From Nocardia niigatensis NBRC 100131 (GTDB lineage: Bacteria; Actinomycetota; Actinomycetes; Mycobacteriales; Mycobacteriaceae): 64,000 bases of DNA. Made by a program: the position numbers and the translations under genes. Below are positions 1-8,462 of the stretch, piece by piece (position 1 is the stretch's first letter; the number at the start of each line of letters is the position of its first letter). The stretch spans positions 124,001 to 188,000 of the forward strand of contig NZ_BAGC01000026.1 of NCBI RefSeq assembly GCF_000308655.1, in the 5' to 3' direction. Under the pieces are notes generated by a model. It saw only the letters and a list, made by a program, of their open reading frames with translations, was not told where the DNA came from and made no database searches.

Positions 1-214
1 AATGGGCGACGAGGACATCGCCCTCGCCGGCCGCCGCCACGATCGCGCGCGCCTGTGTCTCCAGGGTTGCCGAGAGCCGCTGCGGGTCCGCCGGATCCAG
101 GCCCGGCAGGGTCAGCGCCTCGACCTCGTCCCCGAGTGACCGCAACTGCCCGGCCACTTCCTCCCACGCCCAGGCGCCCAGCCAGAAGCCGGGAACCAGC
201 AGTATCCGTGCCAT
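1..214 (-). CDS. alpha/beta hydrolase, 5' part (runs off the window)
   Basis: Read on the minus strand from ATG 214, the frame stays open to the window edge and gives 71 residues beginning MARILLVPGFWLGAWAWEE. The LLVPGFWLGAWAW stretch is the usual first strand and oxyanion-hole turn of small alpha/beta hydrolases of the EstC/salicylate-esterase type, and the last codons (DVLVAH) lead into the expected nucleophile strand. The catalytic residues lie outside the window, so activity cannot be judged. It is divergent from the methyltransferase gene that starts at 341. Confidence 0.75.
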   Translation of the reverse strand, partial: MARILLVPGFWLGAWAWEEVAGQLRSLGDEVEALTLPGLDPADPQRLSATLETQARAIVAAAGEGDVLVAH

Positions 215-268
215 GTCCCGAGGATTGCACAGCCCACCGACAGTCGAAACCCATGTACCCCTGGGCTC

Positions 269-329
269 TTGACGGCAACGCACAATGGGGCGCATTATGA
301 ACGCACGTTCATGAACATTCGTTCATAAT
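269..329 (+). promoter_or_regulatory. promoter with TetR-type palindromic operator
   Basis: A TTGACG -35 (269-274) is followed after 18 bp by CATTAT (293-298). Overlapping and following the -10 is a perfect 10-bp inverted repeat, ATTATGAACG at 294-303 and CGTTCATAAT at 320-329, enclosing a second perfect palindrome GTTCATGAAC (307-316). The half-site GTTCAT/ATGAAC therefore occurs four times in 36 bp. Inferred: the TetR protein encoded second in this operon represses its own transcription here. Confidence 0.75.
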
Positions 330-340
330 AGGAGTCGATC

Positions 341-1177
341 ATGACCGAAATCGTCAATCTCGCCCAGTCCGATGCCTGGAACGGCTACGAGGGCGAACAC
401 TGGGCCGGCAACCATGACCGCTACGACGCGGTGAACCACGGCTTCAACCAACCCCTGCTGTCCGCCGCACGTATCACCGACGGCGACCATGTTCTCGACA
501 TCGGTTGCGGCAATGGCCAATTGACTCGCGCCGCCGCCCGCCGCTCCGGCACCGGCTCCGCCACCGGCGTCGACCTGTCCGGCCCGATGCTCGGCCGCGC
601 CCGCATCCTCGCGGCGAACGAGGCCGTCGCCAACGTCACCTTCACCCAGGGCGACGCCCAGGTTTTCCCGTTCCCCGACAACGCTTTCGACGTCGCTCTC
701 AGTCGCTTCGGCATCATGTTCTTCGCCGACCCGGTGGCCGCCTTCGCGAATATCGCCCGTGCCCTCCGCCCCGGTGGCCGCCTGGCCTTCGTCACCATGC
801 CGCCCATGCCCGGCACCGATCTGGGCGCCGTATTCAGCGCCGCCGCACAGCATCTCGCCGACTTCGAGATCACCCACACTCACGGCCCGCTCGCCGACCC
901 CGATACCATCCGGGACCTGCTGGCCGCCGCCGGTTTCCGCGACATCGACGTCGAATATCGTGAGGCCGAGGGCATCTGGGGCCGCGACATCGACGACGCC
1001 GCCGATTTCATCATCGAGTGGGGCCCACTGCGCTACCACCGTTCCCTGGCCGGCTTCGCCACCGACGACGCGGTCCGCACCGCCATCGCGAACGCCCTGG
1101 CCCCCTTCGCCACCCCCGGCGGCGTCCGCCTCCCCAACTCGGCCTACCTCGTCACCGCGACGACCCCGCTACCGTAA
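341..1177 (+). CDS. class I SAM-dependent methyltransferase
   Basis: This is a 278-residue Rossmann-fold methyltransferase. Motif I VLDIGCGNG is at residues 51-59, followed by GVDLSGPML (motif II) and an FDVALSRFGIMFFADP stretch typical of the UbiE/type-11 group. The ATG follows GGAG by 7 nt. The substrate is not predictable from sequence. It is the first gene of a two-gene unit with the TetR gene 6 bp downstream, behind a strong palindromic operator, so it is probably induced by the small molecule that the TetR protein senses. A role in modifying or resisting that compound is inference. Confidence 0.8.
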   Translation: MTEIVNLAQSDAWNGYEGEHWAGNHDRYDAVNHGFNQPLLSAARITDGDHVLDIGCGNGQLTRAAARRSGTGSATGVDLSGPMLGRARILAANEAVANVTFTQGDAQVFPFPDNAFDVALSRFGIMFFADPVAAFANIARALRPGGRLAFVTMPPMPGTDLGAVFSAAAQHLADFEITHTHGPLADPDTIRDLLAAAGFRDIDVEYREAEGIWGRDIDDAADFIIEWGPLRYHRSLAGFATDDAVRTAIANALAPFATPGGVRLPNSAYLVTATTPLP

Positions 1178-1183
1178 ACACCC

Positions 1184-1807
1184 ATGTCCCCGAGAAAGGC
1201 GGCAGCGCTGCGCGGCGCCGATGACGACCGCAATCTCCGCGACCACCTCGTCGCCACCGCGCAACGCCTGCTCGCCGACCAGGGCGCGGCCGGTCTCACC
1301 GTGCGCGGCATCGCCCGCGCCGCGGGCGTGGCCGACGGTGTCCTCTACAACCACTTCCCGGACAAGGACGCGTTGCTGGCCGCCGCTCTCGGCGCTCATG
1401 TCGGCGCCGCCCACGCCGATCTCGGGCCGCTGCCCGCACCGGGCACCGGAACCGTGCACGAGAACCTGGCCGTGTATCTACGCGCCGGCCTGGCCCTGCA
1501 TCGCGCCGTCCTCCCGGTCTTCGCCGGCCTGCTGGCCAGCCCGTCCGTGCTGACCCGCTTCGCCGAATCCGAAGCCCGCGGCGATGATTGGCGAGCTCTG
1601 CTCGCCGCCTACCTCCGCGCCGAACGCGACCGCGGCCGCCTCGCCCCGGCCGCCGACACCGCCGCCGCGACCGCCATGCTCGTCGGCATCTGCCACGACG
1701 TGGTGCTCACCGCGGTCCTCCCCGGCGCGCCACATGGCCACGCCGAGGTGGACGTCGACGCGGTGATCACGACTCTGCTCGCTGGAATAGCCCTGCCCGG
1801 CAACTGA
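1184..1807 (+). CDS. TetR family regulator
   Basis: The protein has 207 residues. An N-terminal TetR DNA-binding domain spans about residues 18-65, with the recognition region TVRGIARAAGVADGVLYNHF, and a helical C-terminal ligand domain follows. It lies 6 bp after the methyltransferase stop codon, so both are co-transcribed from the promoter near 295. The operator carries the only TetR-like palindrome nearby, which makes autoregulation the simplest model. The effector is unknown. Confidence 0.85.
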   Translation: MSPRKAAALRGADDDRNLRDHLVATAQRLLADQGAAGLTVRGIARAAGVADGVLYNHFPDKDALLAAALGAHVGAAHADLGPLPAPGTGTVHENLAVYLRAGLALHRAVLPVFAGLLASPSVLTRFAESEARGDDWRALLAAYLRAERDRGRLAPAADTAAATAMLVGICHDVVLTAVLPGAPHGHAEVDVDAVITTLLAGIALPGN

Positions 1808-1837
1808 TCTCGCCGAAGGGTCGGCGCCGCGTGCAGC

Positions 1838-2191
1838 TCAGTACACCGGGCCGGTGTACTTCTCGCCCGGGCCCGCGCCGGGGGCGTCGGGGTAGGCGGA
1901 GGCTTCGCGGAAGGCGCGCTGGAGCGACTGGAGACCTTCGCGGATGGGGCCGGCGTGGGGGCCGAGGTATTCGACGGAGGCGGTGACGAGGCCGGCGAGG
2001 GCGGTGATGACGCGGCGGGCCTCGTCGAGGTCGAGGTGGGGGCTGCTGGCGGGATCGGGTTCGCCGAGGCCGAGCTTCTCGGCGGCGGAGCTCATCAACA
2101 TGACGGCGGCACGGCTGATCACCTCGACAGCGGGGATGTCGGCCAGTTCGCGGACGACCTCGCCCTCGATGAGGGACGATTCGTCGTTCAT
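1838..2191 (-). CDS. DUF1844 domain protein upstream of infC
   Basis: A 117-residue acidic protein (MNDESSLIEGEV... ending GPGEKYTGPVY). It matches the small DUF1844 family found next to infC in many actinobacteria; its function is not established. Two in-frame ATGs exist, at 2206 and 2191. The downstream one is preferred because a TATAAC -10 (2214-2209) lies only 3 bp before the first ATG, so transcription would begin inside or after it, and because GAGG sits 5 nt before the second. It is divergent from infC. Confidence 0.75.
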   Translation of the reverse strand: MNDESSLIEGEVVRELADIPAVEVISRAAVMLMSSAAEKLGLGEPDPASSPHLDLDEARRVITALAGLVTASVEYLGPHAGPIREGLQSLQRAFREASAYPDAPGAGPGEKYTGPVY

Positions 2192-2281
2192 GATTGCCTC
2201 GCTCATGGGTTATAGCATCCCATCGCGCGGGTCGGCGCTGGTCGCGGGGGCCGCCGATTCGGAGCCCACGGCTATGAGTGC

Positions 2282-2287
2282 TAGACT
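2282..2287 (+). promoter_or_regulatory. candidate infC promoter (-10 TAGACT)
   Basis: TAGACT, preceded by TGC, is the best -10 in the 400-bp gap before infC. No good -35 is visible, so this would be an extended -10 type promoter. It would give an mRNA leader of about 300 nt that contains the hairpin at 2501-2531. Confidence 0.4.
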
Positions 2288-2426
2288 CTTCGCGACGACC
2301 GTCCCGGACTGGTTCCTGCAACCGAATCGGGGCATCAAGTGGAGCCCGACTCCCACCGTCGATCGACCCGTTTTTCAATGAACACCGCGGTCAGATCAGA
2401 CGGTCCGGTCGCCCATCATTTGCCTG

Positions 2427-2576
2427 ATGGGTTCTGCACGTGGGTTCGCCCTGCGTGTGGTGCGATGCGAGTTGTTTGCGTCGTGGATCGGTCGACTCGG
2501 GCCCCGTGGTGGTGAAATACCAGCACGGGGCTTTTGTGTTGGAATTGGGGTTGCAGTTATTGCTTGCGGTCGTTGA
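2427..2576 (+). other. possible 49-codon upstream ORF in the infC leader
   Basis: ATG 2427 opens a 49-residue frame ([17 protein letters not shown]...) that ends at TGA 2574-2576, 25 nt before the infC start. It runs straight through the terminator-like hairpin, so translating ribosomes would melt it. No Shine-Dalgarno sequence or leaderless -10 precedes the ATG, so expression is uncertain. The rest of the leader between 2288 and 2426 shows nothing recognisable. Confidence 0.25.
2501..2535 (+). terminator. terminator-like hairpin (attenuator candidate) in the infC leader
   Basis: GCCCCGTG (2501-2508) pairs perfectly with CACGGGGC (2524-2531). Inside, TGGT (2510-2513) pairs with ACCA (2519-2522) around a GAAAT loop, and TTTT follows at 2532-2535. 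The hairpin ends 70 bp before the infC start codon, so read-through must be allowed for infC expression. Premature termination control of IF-3 and the L35/L20 genes is inferred. Confidence 0.6.
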
Positions 2577-2601
2577 CGAACCGCTTGACCTAGGAGGCCC
2601 C

Positions 2602-3267
<666 letters not shown>

Positions 3268-3280
3268 TAACGAGAAGCTC

Positions 3281-3309
3281 CGAAGGCGCGTGGTACACGC
3301 GCGCCTTCG
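3281..3309 (+). other. hairpin between infC and rpmI
   Basis: CGAAGGCGCG (3281-3290) pairs perfectly with CGCGCCTTCG (3300-3309) around a 9-nt loop. No T-tract follows, so it is more likely an mRNA-stability or processing element, or a weak attenuator, than a terminator. Confidence 0.45.
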
Positions 3310-3331
3310 GCACGACAGATATGAGGAATCC

Positions 3332-3526
3332 ATGCCGAAGATGAAGAGCCACAGCGGCGCCTCGAAGCGATTCAAGGTGTCGGGCAGCGGCAAGCTGCTG
3401 CGTCAGCAGGCGAACCGTCGCCACCTGCTCGAGCACAAGCCGTCCACCCGGACTCGTCGTCTGGACGGCGTGGAGGTCGTCGCGAAGGCGGACGTCGCTC
3501 GCGTCAAGAAGCTGCTCGCCAAGTAA
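3332..3526 (+). CDS. rpmI: 50S ribosomal protein L35
   Basis: A 64-residue, very basic protein ([20 protein letters not shown]...) of normal L35 length with the typical MPKMKTH-like start and KRF core. It binds 23S rRNA in the large subunit. It lies in the conserved order infC-rpmI-rplT, 64 bp after infC and 119 bp before rplT. The ATG follows GAGGAATCC. Confidence 0.95.
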   Translation: MPKMKSHSGASKRFKVSGSGKLLRQQANRRHLLEHKPSTRTRRLDGVEVVAKADVARVKKLLAK

Positions 3527-3645
3527 TTCGGCTGAGCCAGCCGATCGCGATCCGTTCGCGGAACGCATCACCGACCAACCTCGGGCGCCGATATCCGGGT
3601 TCACGCGAAAGACCCAGCGCCCCTCAATCGATCAAGGACTGACAA

Positions 3646-4026
3646 GTGGCACGCGTCAAAAGGGCCGTCAACGCTCAGAAGAAGCGCCGTTCCGTTCTCG
3701 AGGCCTCCAAGGGCTACCGCGGTCAGCGGTCGCGCCTGTACCGCAAGGCCAAGGAACAGCAGCTGCACTCGCTCACCTACGCCTACCGGGATCGCCGGGC
3801 GCGGAAGGGTGACTTCCGTCAGCTGTGGATCACTCGTATCAACGCCGCCGCGCGTCTGAACGATATGACCTACAACCGCTTCATGCAGGGCCTGAAGGCC
3901 GCCGGCATCGAGGTGGACCGCAAGATCCTGGCCGAGCTCGCCGTCTCCGACGCCGAGGCCTTCGCCCAGCTGGTCGCCGCCGCCAAGGCCGCGCTGCCCG
4001 CCGACGTCAACGCCCCGGCCGCCTGA
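3646..4026 (+). CDS. rplT: 50S ribosomal protein L20
   Basis: A 126-residue basic protein ([20 protein letters not shown]...) with the L20 core [14 protein letters not shown] and the helical C-domain starting near [14 protein letters not shown]20 binds 23S rRNA early in large-subunit assembly. The start is GTG 3646, because the encoded MARVKR is the invariant L20 N-terminus. The 119-bp gap after rpmI holds no clear attenuator. Confidence 0.95.
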   Translation: MARVKRAVNAQKKRRSVLEASKGYRGQRSRLYRKAKEQQLHSLTYAYRDRRARKGDFRQLWITRINAAARLNDMTYNRFMQGLKAAGIEVDRKILAELAVSDAEAFAQLVAAAKAALPADVNAPAA

Positions 4027-4036
4027 TTCGGCCTGC

Positions 4037-4861
4037 GTGACGACGCAACACTCGAAACGACCCGCGGACGTGCTCTCCGAGCACAACCCGCGGGTCGTTT
4101 CTGCGGTCAAGCTCCATCGCGCGCCGGTGCGCCGCAAGACCGGCCTGTTCCTGGCCGAGGGCGCGAATTCGGTGGAGGCCGCACTGGACACCGGGCGGAT
4201 CGAGGAGCTGTTCTACTCCTCCAAGGCCGCCGAACGCGAGCACGAGCTGGTGGCGGGCGCTGCCGCGCAACGGGTGCGGACCACGCTGGTCAGTGACCGT
4301 GCCGCGGAGTTGCTGGGGGAGACCGTGACCCCGCCCGGCCTGATCGCGGTGTGCCGCCAGGTGGATGTGCCGCTGCCGGAGATCATCGACGCCGCCCCCC
4401 GCATGCTGGCCGTCCCGGTCGAGATGGCCGACCCCGGCAACGCCGGCACCCTGATCCGGGTGGCCGACGCGGTCGGCGCGGATGGCGTTGTGCTGGCCGG
4501 TGACTCGGTCGATCCGCACAACGGCAAATGCGTGCGCGCCTGCGCCGGAAGCCTTTTCCACGTTCCGGTGGCCCGCTCCCGCGATATCGACGCCACCCTC
4601 GACGCCCTCGAGCAGGCCGGGATCGCCGTGCTGGCGACCACCGCCAAGGGCGAGGTCGACCTGGACGATGCCGACGAGATCCTGCGCGGCCCGGTCGCCT
4701 GGCTGTTCGGCAACGAGGCGCACGGCCTGGACAAGGCCATCGCCGCCCGCGCCACCCACCGGGTCCGCATTCCCATTCACGGCCGCGCCGAGAGCCTGAA
4801 TCTCGCTGCCGCGGCGGCCATTTGCCTCTACGCGAGCTCCAGGGTCCAGCACGCCGAGTGA
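4037..4861 (+). CDS. SpoU/TrmH family rRNA 2'-O-methyltransferase (TsnR-like)
   Basis: A 274-residue SPOUT methyltransferase with the three trefoil-knot motifs in order: NAGTLIR near residue 135 (motif 1), LFGNEAHGL near 223-231 (motif 2) and SLNLAAAAAICLY near 254-266 (motif 3). An N-terminal RNA-substrate-binding domain occupies about residues 15-110. GTG 4037 lies 10 bp after rplT, as for Rv1644 (tsnR) in mycobacteria, so it is probably part of the infC operon. Family members methylate ribose 2'-OH groups of 23S rRNA or tRNA; the exact nucleotide cannot be read from sequence. Confidence 0.87.
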   Translation: MTTQHSKRPADVLSEHNPRVVSAVKLHRAPVRRKTGLFLAEGANSVEAALDTGRIEELFYSSKAAEREHELVAGAAAQRVRTTLVSDRAAELLGETVTPPGLIAVCRQVDVPLPEIIDAAPRMLAVPVEMADPGNAGTLIRVADAVGADGVVLAGDSVDPHNGKCVRACAGSLFHVPVARSRDIDATLDALEQAGIAVLATTAKGEVDLDDADEILRGPVAWLFGNEAHGLDKAIAARATHRVRIPIHGRAESLNLAAAAAICLYASSRVQHAE

Positions 4862-4899
4862 CGCTGACCGAATCTGCCCGGGAGCCGCTCCGGGTCTGA

Positions 4900-5475
4900 T
4901 CAGATGCCGTCCTCACTGAGATTGGCGAGGATCTCGGTGGCCCACGGCGGGGTGCCGGCGTCGTCGATATCGGTGACCTGGAGCGCAGTCAGGTCGATGA
5001 GTAGCATGCCGGTGCCGAAGAAGCGGCGGACCTCGTAGGTCGTCGCACCGGTGAGCTCCTTGGCCAGGTTGTAGAGGCGTCCGAAGTGATCGCGGATGTT
5101 CTCGCCGATGGCCGGTTCGCTCGCCGCCGCGATGCCCTGGAGGAAGACCCTGGGCAGATCGCGGTCGGTGAGGAAATGGTCGCCGAAGTGGCTGCCGAGG
5201 GAATCGAGGCGGTCTTTGGGGGAGGCGTCGGGTGCGGCCTCGGTGGCCCCGGTGCGGAAGAGCTCCTCGATGCGTCCGCACACCTGGTCCAGCACTGCCA
5301 GGAACAGCTGCTGCTTGGTGCCGAACAGTCGGATCACATAGGGCTGCGAAACCCCCGCCCGGCGCGCGATGTCGTCGGTTTTTGTTGCGGCGTAACCGGA
5401 TTCAGCGAAGGCGGAGGTTGCCGCCGCGAGGACTTCCGCGCTGCGTTCGGTCGCCGTCATCCGGGTCCTGGTCAT
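4900..5475 (-). CDS. TetR family repressor of the divergent MFS exporter
   Basis: A 191-residue TetR protein starting MTRTRMTATERSAEVL, with a helix-turn-helix at about residues 28-52 (TKTDDIARRAGVSQPYVIRL). ATG 5475 is chosen because GAGGAGG precedes it by 10 nt; the frame continues upstream without a ribosome-binding site. The C-domain resembles multidrug-binding TetR proteins (AcrR/QacR-like). It is divergent from the MFS gene, with repeated operator sites in the shared promoter, which is the standard arrangement for drug-inducible export. Confidence 0.87.
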   Translation of the reverse strand: MTRTRMTATERSAEVLAAATSAFAESGYAATKTDDIARRAGVSQPYVIRLFGTKQQLFLAVLDQVCGRIEELFRTGATEAAPDASPKDRLDSLGSHFGDHFLTDRDLPRVFLQGIAAASEPAIGENIRDHFGRLYNLAKELTGATTYEVRRFFGTGMLLIDLTALQVTDIDDAGTPPWATEILANLSEDGI

Positions 5476-5514
5476 GGCTGTCGTGCCTCCTCGTCGTTGC
5501 GATCCAGTGTGCCA

Positions 5515-5562
5515 TTGACATGTTATCAGTCGATGCATACTCTCTAGTTATCAGTCGATAAC
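5515..5562 (+). promoter_or_regulatory. MFS promoter with two TetR operator copies
   Basis: TTGACA (5515-5520) and TACTCT (5538-5543) lie 17 bp apart. GTTATCAGTCGAT occurs twice, at 5522-5534 and 5547-5559. The second copy is a perfect palindrome GTTATC-AGTC-GATAAC (5547-5562); the first has one intact half-site and sits between the -35 and -10. Binding there would block both divergent promoters. Confidence 0.75.
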
Positions 5563-5579
5563 AACAAGGATTGGTCATC

Positions 5580-7034
5580 ATGGCTGAAACACTCGAAACC
5601 CCATCTCTCACCGACAAGGTCGTCGATGTCGCCCGGCAGCGGCCGCTGGGCGCGGTCCTGGCGGCCGTGGGCATCCCGATGTTCATGGTCACGCTGGACA
5701 ATCTCGTGGTCACCAACGCGCTGCCGGTGATCCGCACCGAACTGCACGCGTCGCTCACCGACCTGCAGTGGTTCGTGAACGCCTACACACTGTCCTTCGC
5801 CTCGCTGCTGCTCACCGCCGCGGCGCTCGGTGACCGGATCGGCCGCCGGCGGATGTTCGTCATGGGCATCGCGCTGTTCACGGCGGCCTCGGCGGCGTGC
5901 GCGCTGGCCACCGAGCCGTGGATGCTCATCGCCTCACGGGCGGTGCAGGGCTTCGGCGGGGCGGCGGTGATGCCGCTGTCGCTGACCCTGCTGTCGGCGG
6001 CGGTGCCGGAGCGGATGCGCAGTGCGGCGATCGGCATCTGGGGCGGCATCTCCGGGCTCGGCGTGGCGCTCGGACCCGTGGTCGGCGGCGCGGTCGTCGA
6101 CGGACTCAGCTGGCAGTGGATCTTCTGGATCAACGTTCCGATCGGCATCGTCGCCGCTCCGCTGGCCGCCCGCATCCTGAACGAATCCTTCGGTGGTGCA
6201 AGGAAATTGGACCCGTTCGGCCTGCTGCTCTCGGCGGGCGGCGTGCTCGCGGTGGTGTGGGGCGTGATCCACGGCGCGGACGACGGGTGGACCTCGGCCA
6301 AGGTGCTGACCGGCCTGATCGGCGGCGCGGCATTGCTGGCGGCGTTCGTGCTGTGGGAGAAGCGCTCGGTCGATCCCATGCTGCCGCTGCGGCTGTTCCG
6401 TTCGCGCAGCTTCACCGCGGTCAATACCGTGCTCTTCACCTTCTCCCTCGGCGTCTTCGGCTCGATCTTCCTGCTGGCCCAGTACTTCCAGGTGGTGCAG
6501 GGATACACGCCGCTGCAGTCCGGTATCCGGACGCTGCCGTGGACCATGGCTCCGATGGTGGTGGCGCCGCTCGCCGGTCTGATCGTCGATCGGGTGGGTG
6601 TGCGGCCGCTGATCGCGATCGGTCAGGTGTTCCTGTCGGCGGCGCTGCTGTGGATGGCTCTGATCGTGACCGCCGACGTCTCCTACGGGTCCTTCGTCCT
6701 GCCCTTCGTGCTGGGCGGCATCGGCATGGGCCTGACCTTCGCGCCCACCGCCACCGCCGTGATGGCCAGCGCGGCCCCGGCCGATCAGGGCATGGCCTCC
6801 GGCACCAACAACACCATCCGTGAGGTGGGTGTCGCCATGGGCGTCGCGGTGCTGGCTTCGGTGTTCGCCTCGCACGGCTCGTATCTGAGCCCGCAGGAAT
6901 ACGTGGACGGCCTCATTCCGGCGGTCAAGGTCGGCGCGGCAATCGTCGCGGTCGGCGCGCTGGTCGCATTGCTGCTGCCCGGTCGCCAGGCGATCGCCGA
7001 ATCATCCACCGGTGCATCGACTTTCGCGCACTGA
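5580..7034 (+). CDS. MFS drug exporter, DHA2 (EmrB/QacA) family
   Basis: The 484-residue protein has about 14 hydrophobic segments, as in DHA2 proton-coupled multidrug exporters. Motif A is visible as LGDRIGRRRMF in the loop after TM2, and motif C-like GLGVALGPVVGG in TM5. The ATG at 5580 follows AAGGA by 9 nt; an upstream in-frame TTG (5571) is ignored. It is inner-membrane located and probably repressed by the divergent TetR protein. A DoxX-like gene follows 27 bp downstream, so both are likely induced together. Confidence 0.88.
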   Translation: MAETLETPSLTDKVVDVARQRPLGAVLAAVGIPMFMVTLDNLVVTNALPVIRTELHASLTDLQWFVNAYTLSFASLLLTAAALGDRIGRRRMFVMGIALFTAASAACALATEPWMLIASRAVQGFGGAAVMPLSLTLLSAAVPERMRSAAIGIWGGISGLGVALGPVVGGAVVDGLSWQWIFWINVPIGIVAAPLAARILNESFGGARKLDPFGLLLSAGGVLAVVWGVIHGADDGWTSAKVLTGLIGGAALLAAFVLWEKRSVDPMLPLRLFRSRSFTAVNTVLFTFSLGVFGSIFLLAQYFQVVQGYTPLQSGIRTLPWTMAPMVVAPLAGLIVDRVGVRPLIAIGQVFLSAALLWMALIVTADVSYGSFVLPFVLGGIGMGLTFAPTATAVMASAAPADQGMASGTNNTIREVGVAMGVAVLASVFASHGSYLSPQEYVDGLIPAVKVGAAIVAVGALVALLLPGRQAIAESSTGASTFAH

Positions 7035-7061
7035 CCGGCCTGTCCCAACCGAGGTGCCCTC

Positions 7062-7586
7062 ATGTACGAGACCCTGCTCCTGCTGTCCGTCCCCACTCTG
7101 ACCCTCCGCCTCCTGGGCGCGCTGGGCGTCGCCCGCTTCGCCACCTGGCAGGCGTCCGCCGCCCACGGCCTCGCCTTCATGCTCGTCATGACCGGCACCG
7201 CCCACTTCGTCCCCGACTCGGTGACGGTCATGCCCCACCACAGCGACCTGGTCGCCATGGTCCCGTCCTTCGTCCCGTTCCCCGATTTCACCGTCTACGC
7301 CACCGGCGTCCTGGAGTACCTGGGCGCCTTCGGCCTGGTCCTCGTCCCGGCCCGCCGCCTGGCGGGTCTGGCCCTGGCCCTGATGTTCGTCCTGCTGCTG
7401 CCCGCGAACATCCACGCGGCCGTGGACCACGTTCCCTTCAACGGTCAGCCGGCCACACCGCTGTGGTTCCGCATCCCCGAACAACTGGTCTACATCGGCG
7501 TCGCGTTGTTCGCCGCTCTCGGATCGGCGTCGACGATCCGATCCGCCCCTCGAACGGCGTCTCTGGCGCCCGGTGCGCCGGAGTAA
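7062..7586 (+). CDS. DoxX-like integral membrane protein
   Basis: A 174-residue protein with four predicted membrane segments and the DoxX-family pattern (RLLGALGVARF, a GTAHFVP loop, VYATGVLEYLGAFGLVL). ATG 7062 follows GAGGTG. DoxX-like proteins are poorly understood; some take part in quinone or oxidative-stress biology. Position suggests co-transcription with the exporter. A perfect 27-bp inverted repeat downstream ends the unit. Confidence 0.75.
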   Translation: MYETLLLLSVPTLTLRLLGALGVARFATWQASAAHGLAFMLVMTGTAHFVPDSVTVMPHHSDLVAMVPSFVPFPDFTVYATGVLEYLGAFGLVLVPARRLAGLALALMFVLLLPANIHAAVDHVPFNGQPATPLWFRIPEQLVYIGVALFAALGSASTIRSAPRTASLAPGAPE

Positions 7587-7594
7587 CGCCGAAA

Positions 7595-7648
7595 CGAACC
7601 GCGTTGCGCCCCTTTCGGACCGGTCCGAAAGGGGCGCAACGCGGTTCG
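7595..7648. terminator. bidirectional terminator, perfect 27-bp inverted repeat
   Basis: Arms 7595-7621 and 7622-7648 are exact reverse complements with no unpaired spacer (centre ACCGGT). It sits between the convergent DoxX-like gene and lipB, the place for a shared terminator. There is no T-tract on either side, as is common in actinobacteria. Confidence 0.75.
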
Positions 7649-7672
7649 GGTGCGCTCGGGAGGCGGCGCCGG

Positions 7673-8344
7673 CTACGGCGCCGGGCTCGGAGCAGCGGCG
7701 GCCTCGAAGGCGGTGGCGACGGTGGCGACCACCTGCTCCATCGTCGGCGGCTCTTGCCCCGCGAGTTCCCGCTCGACGGAGGTCATGTCGACATCGGGCA
7801 TGCCGCAGGCGACGGCGAGCTTCCACGGGGTGAGGTCGCCGGTGACATTGATGGCGAAACCGTGGGTGGAAACGTTGCGGCCGACGCGCATCCCGATGGA
7901 CGTGATCTTGCGGCCGGTGTCGCGGGTCCAGACCCCGGTGAGGAGTTCCGAACCGGCCGGGGTGTCGCGACGCTCGGCGGGGATGCCGAGGTCGGCCAGG
8001 GCCGTCACGATCCGGAGTTCGACATCGCGGATCAGATCGACGACGCCCTCGCCGGGCTGCAGCTTGACGATGAGATAGCCGACCAGCTGGCCGGGCGCGT
8101 GATAGGTGAGCTGGCCGCCGCGGTTGGTGGTGAAGACCGGGATGCCGGTCTCGGGCGCGGGCAGGTGTGCTTCCGGGGTGCGGCGGCCGATCGTGAAAGT
8201 CTGCTCGTGGCTGAGCAGCCAGAGCGTGTCGGGCCGCTGGTCGGCGACCCGCTCCTCCCACATCTGCTGCATGCGGTCCATCGCCGCCGAGTACTCGATG
8301 AGGCGGTCGGTGTCGTCGATGAGGGTCAGGGGCCGGGACTTCAC
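7673..8344 (-). CDS. lipB: octanoyl-[acyl-carrier-protein]:protein octanoyltransferase (LipB-like)
   Basis: LipB transfers octanoate from ACP to the lipoyl domains of 2-oxoacid dehydrogenases and GcvH. The 223-residue protein carries the family signature RGGQLTYHAPGQLVGYL, the catalytic lysine in KITSIGMRVGR (K146), the HGFAINV strand and the catalytic cysteine in VACGMPDVDMTS (C180). Lengths and spacing are normal, so it should be active. Oddly, lipA is not next to it, whereas actinobacterial lipB usually pairs with lipA; this may be a second LipB paralogue. It is convergent with the DoxX-like gene and divergent from the channel gene. Confidence 0.85.
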   Translation of the reverse strand: MKSRPLTLIDDTDRLIEYSAAMDRMQQMWEERVADQRPDTLWLLSHEQTFTIGRRTPEAHLPAPETGIPVFTTNRGGQLTYHAPGQLVGYLIVKLQPGEGVVDLIRDVELRIVTALADLGIPAERRDTPAGSELLTGVWTRDTGRKITSIGMRVGRNVSTHGFAINVTGDLTPWKLAVACGMPDVDMTSVERELAGQEPPTMEQVVATVATAFEAAAAPSPAP

Positions 8345-8462
8345 GAGTTCATTCGTACCACCGCTGCCCGCCGTGTCAGGGCCCCGGCCGGCAATGCGAT
8401 CCTGCTGTATGTCGACGTCGCTTCCTCGACGTCCAGCCGATCCGACATGAGATGGTCAGCCC

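Noticed and set aside
2440..2601. An N-terminal extension of IF-3 from ATG 2440
   Set aside because: The frame is open, but it runs through the leader hairpin and the AGGAGG, and the conserved IF-3 N-terminus begins exactly at the ATC 2602.
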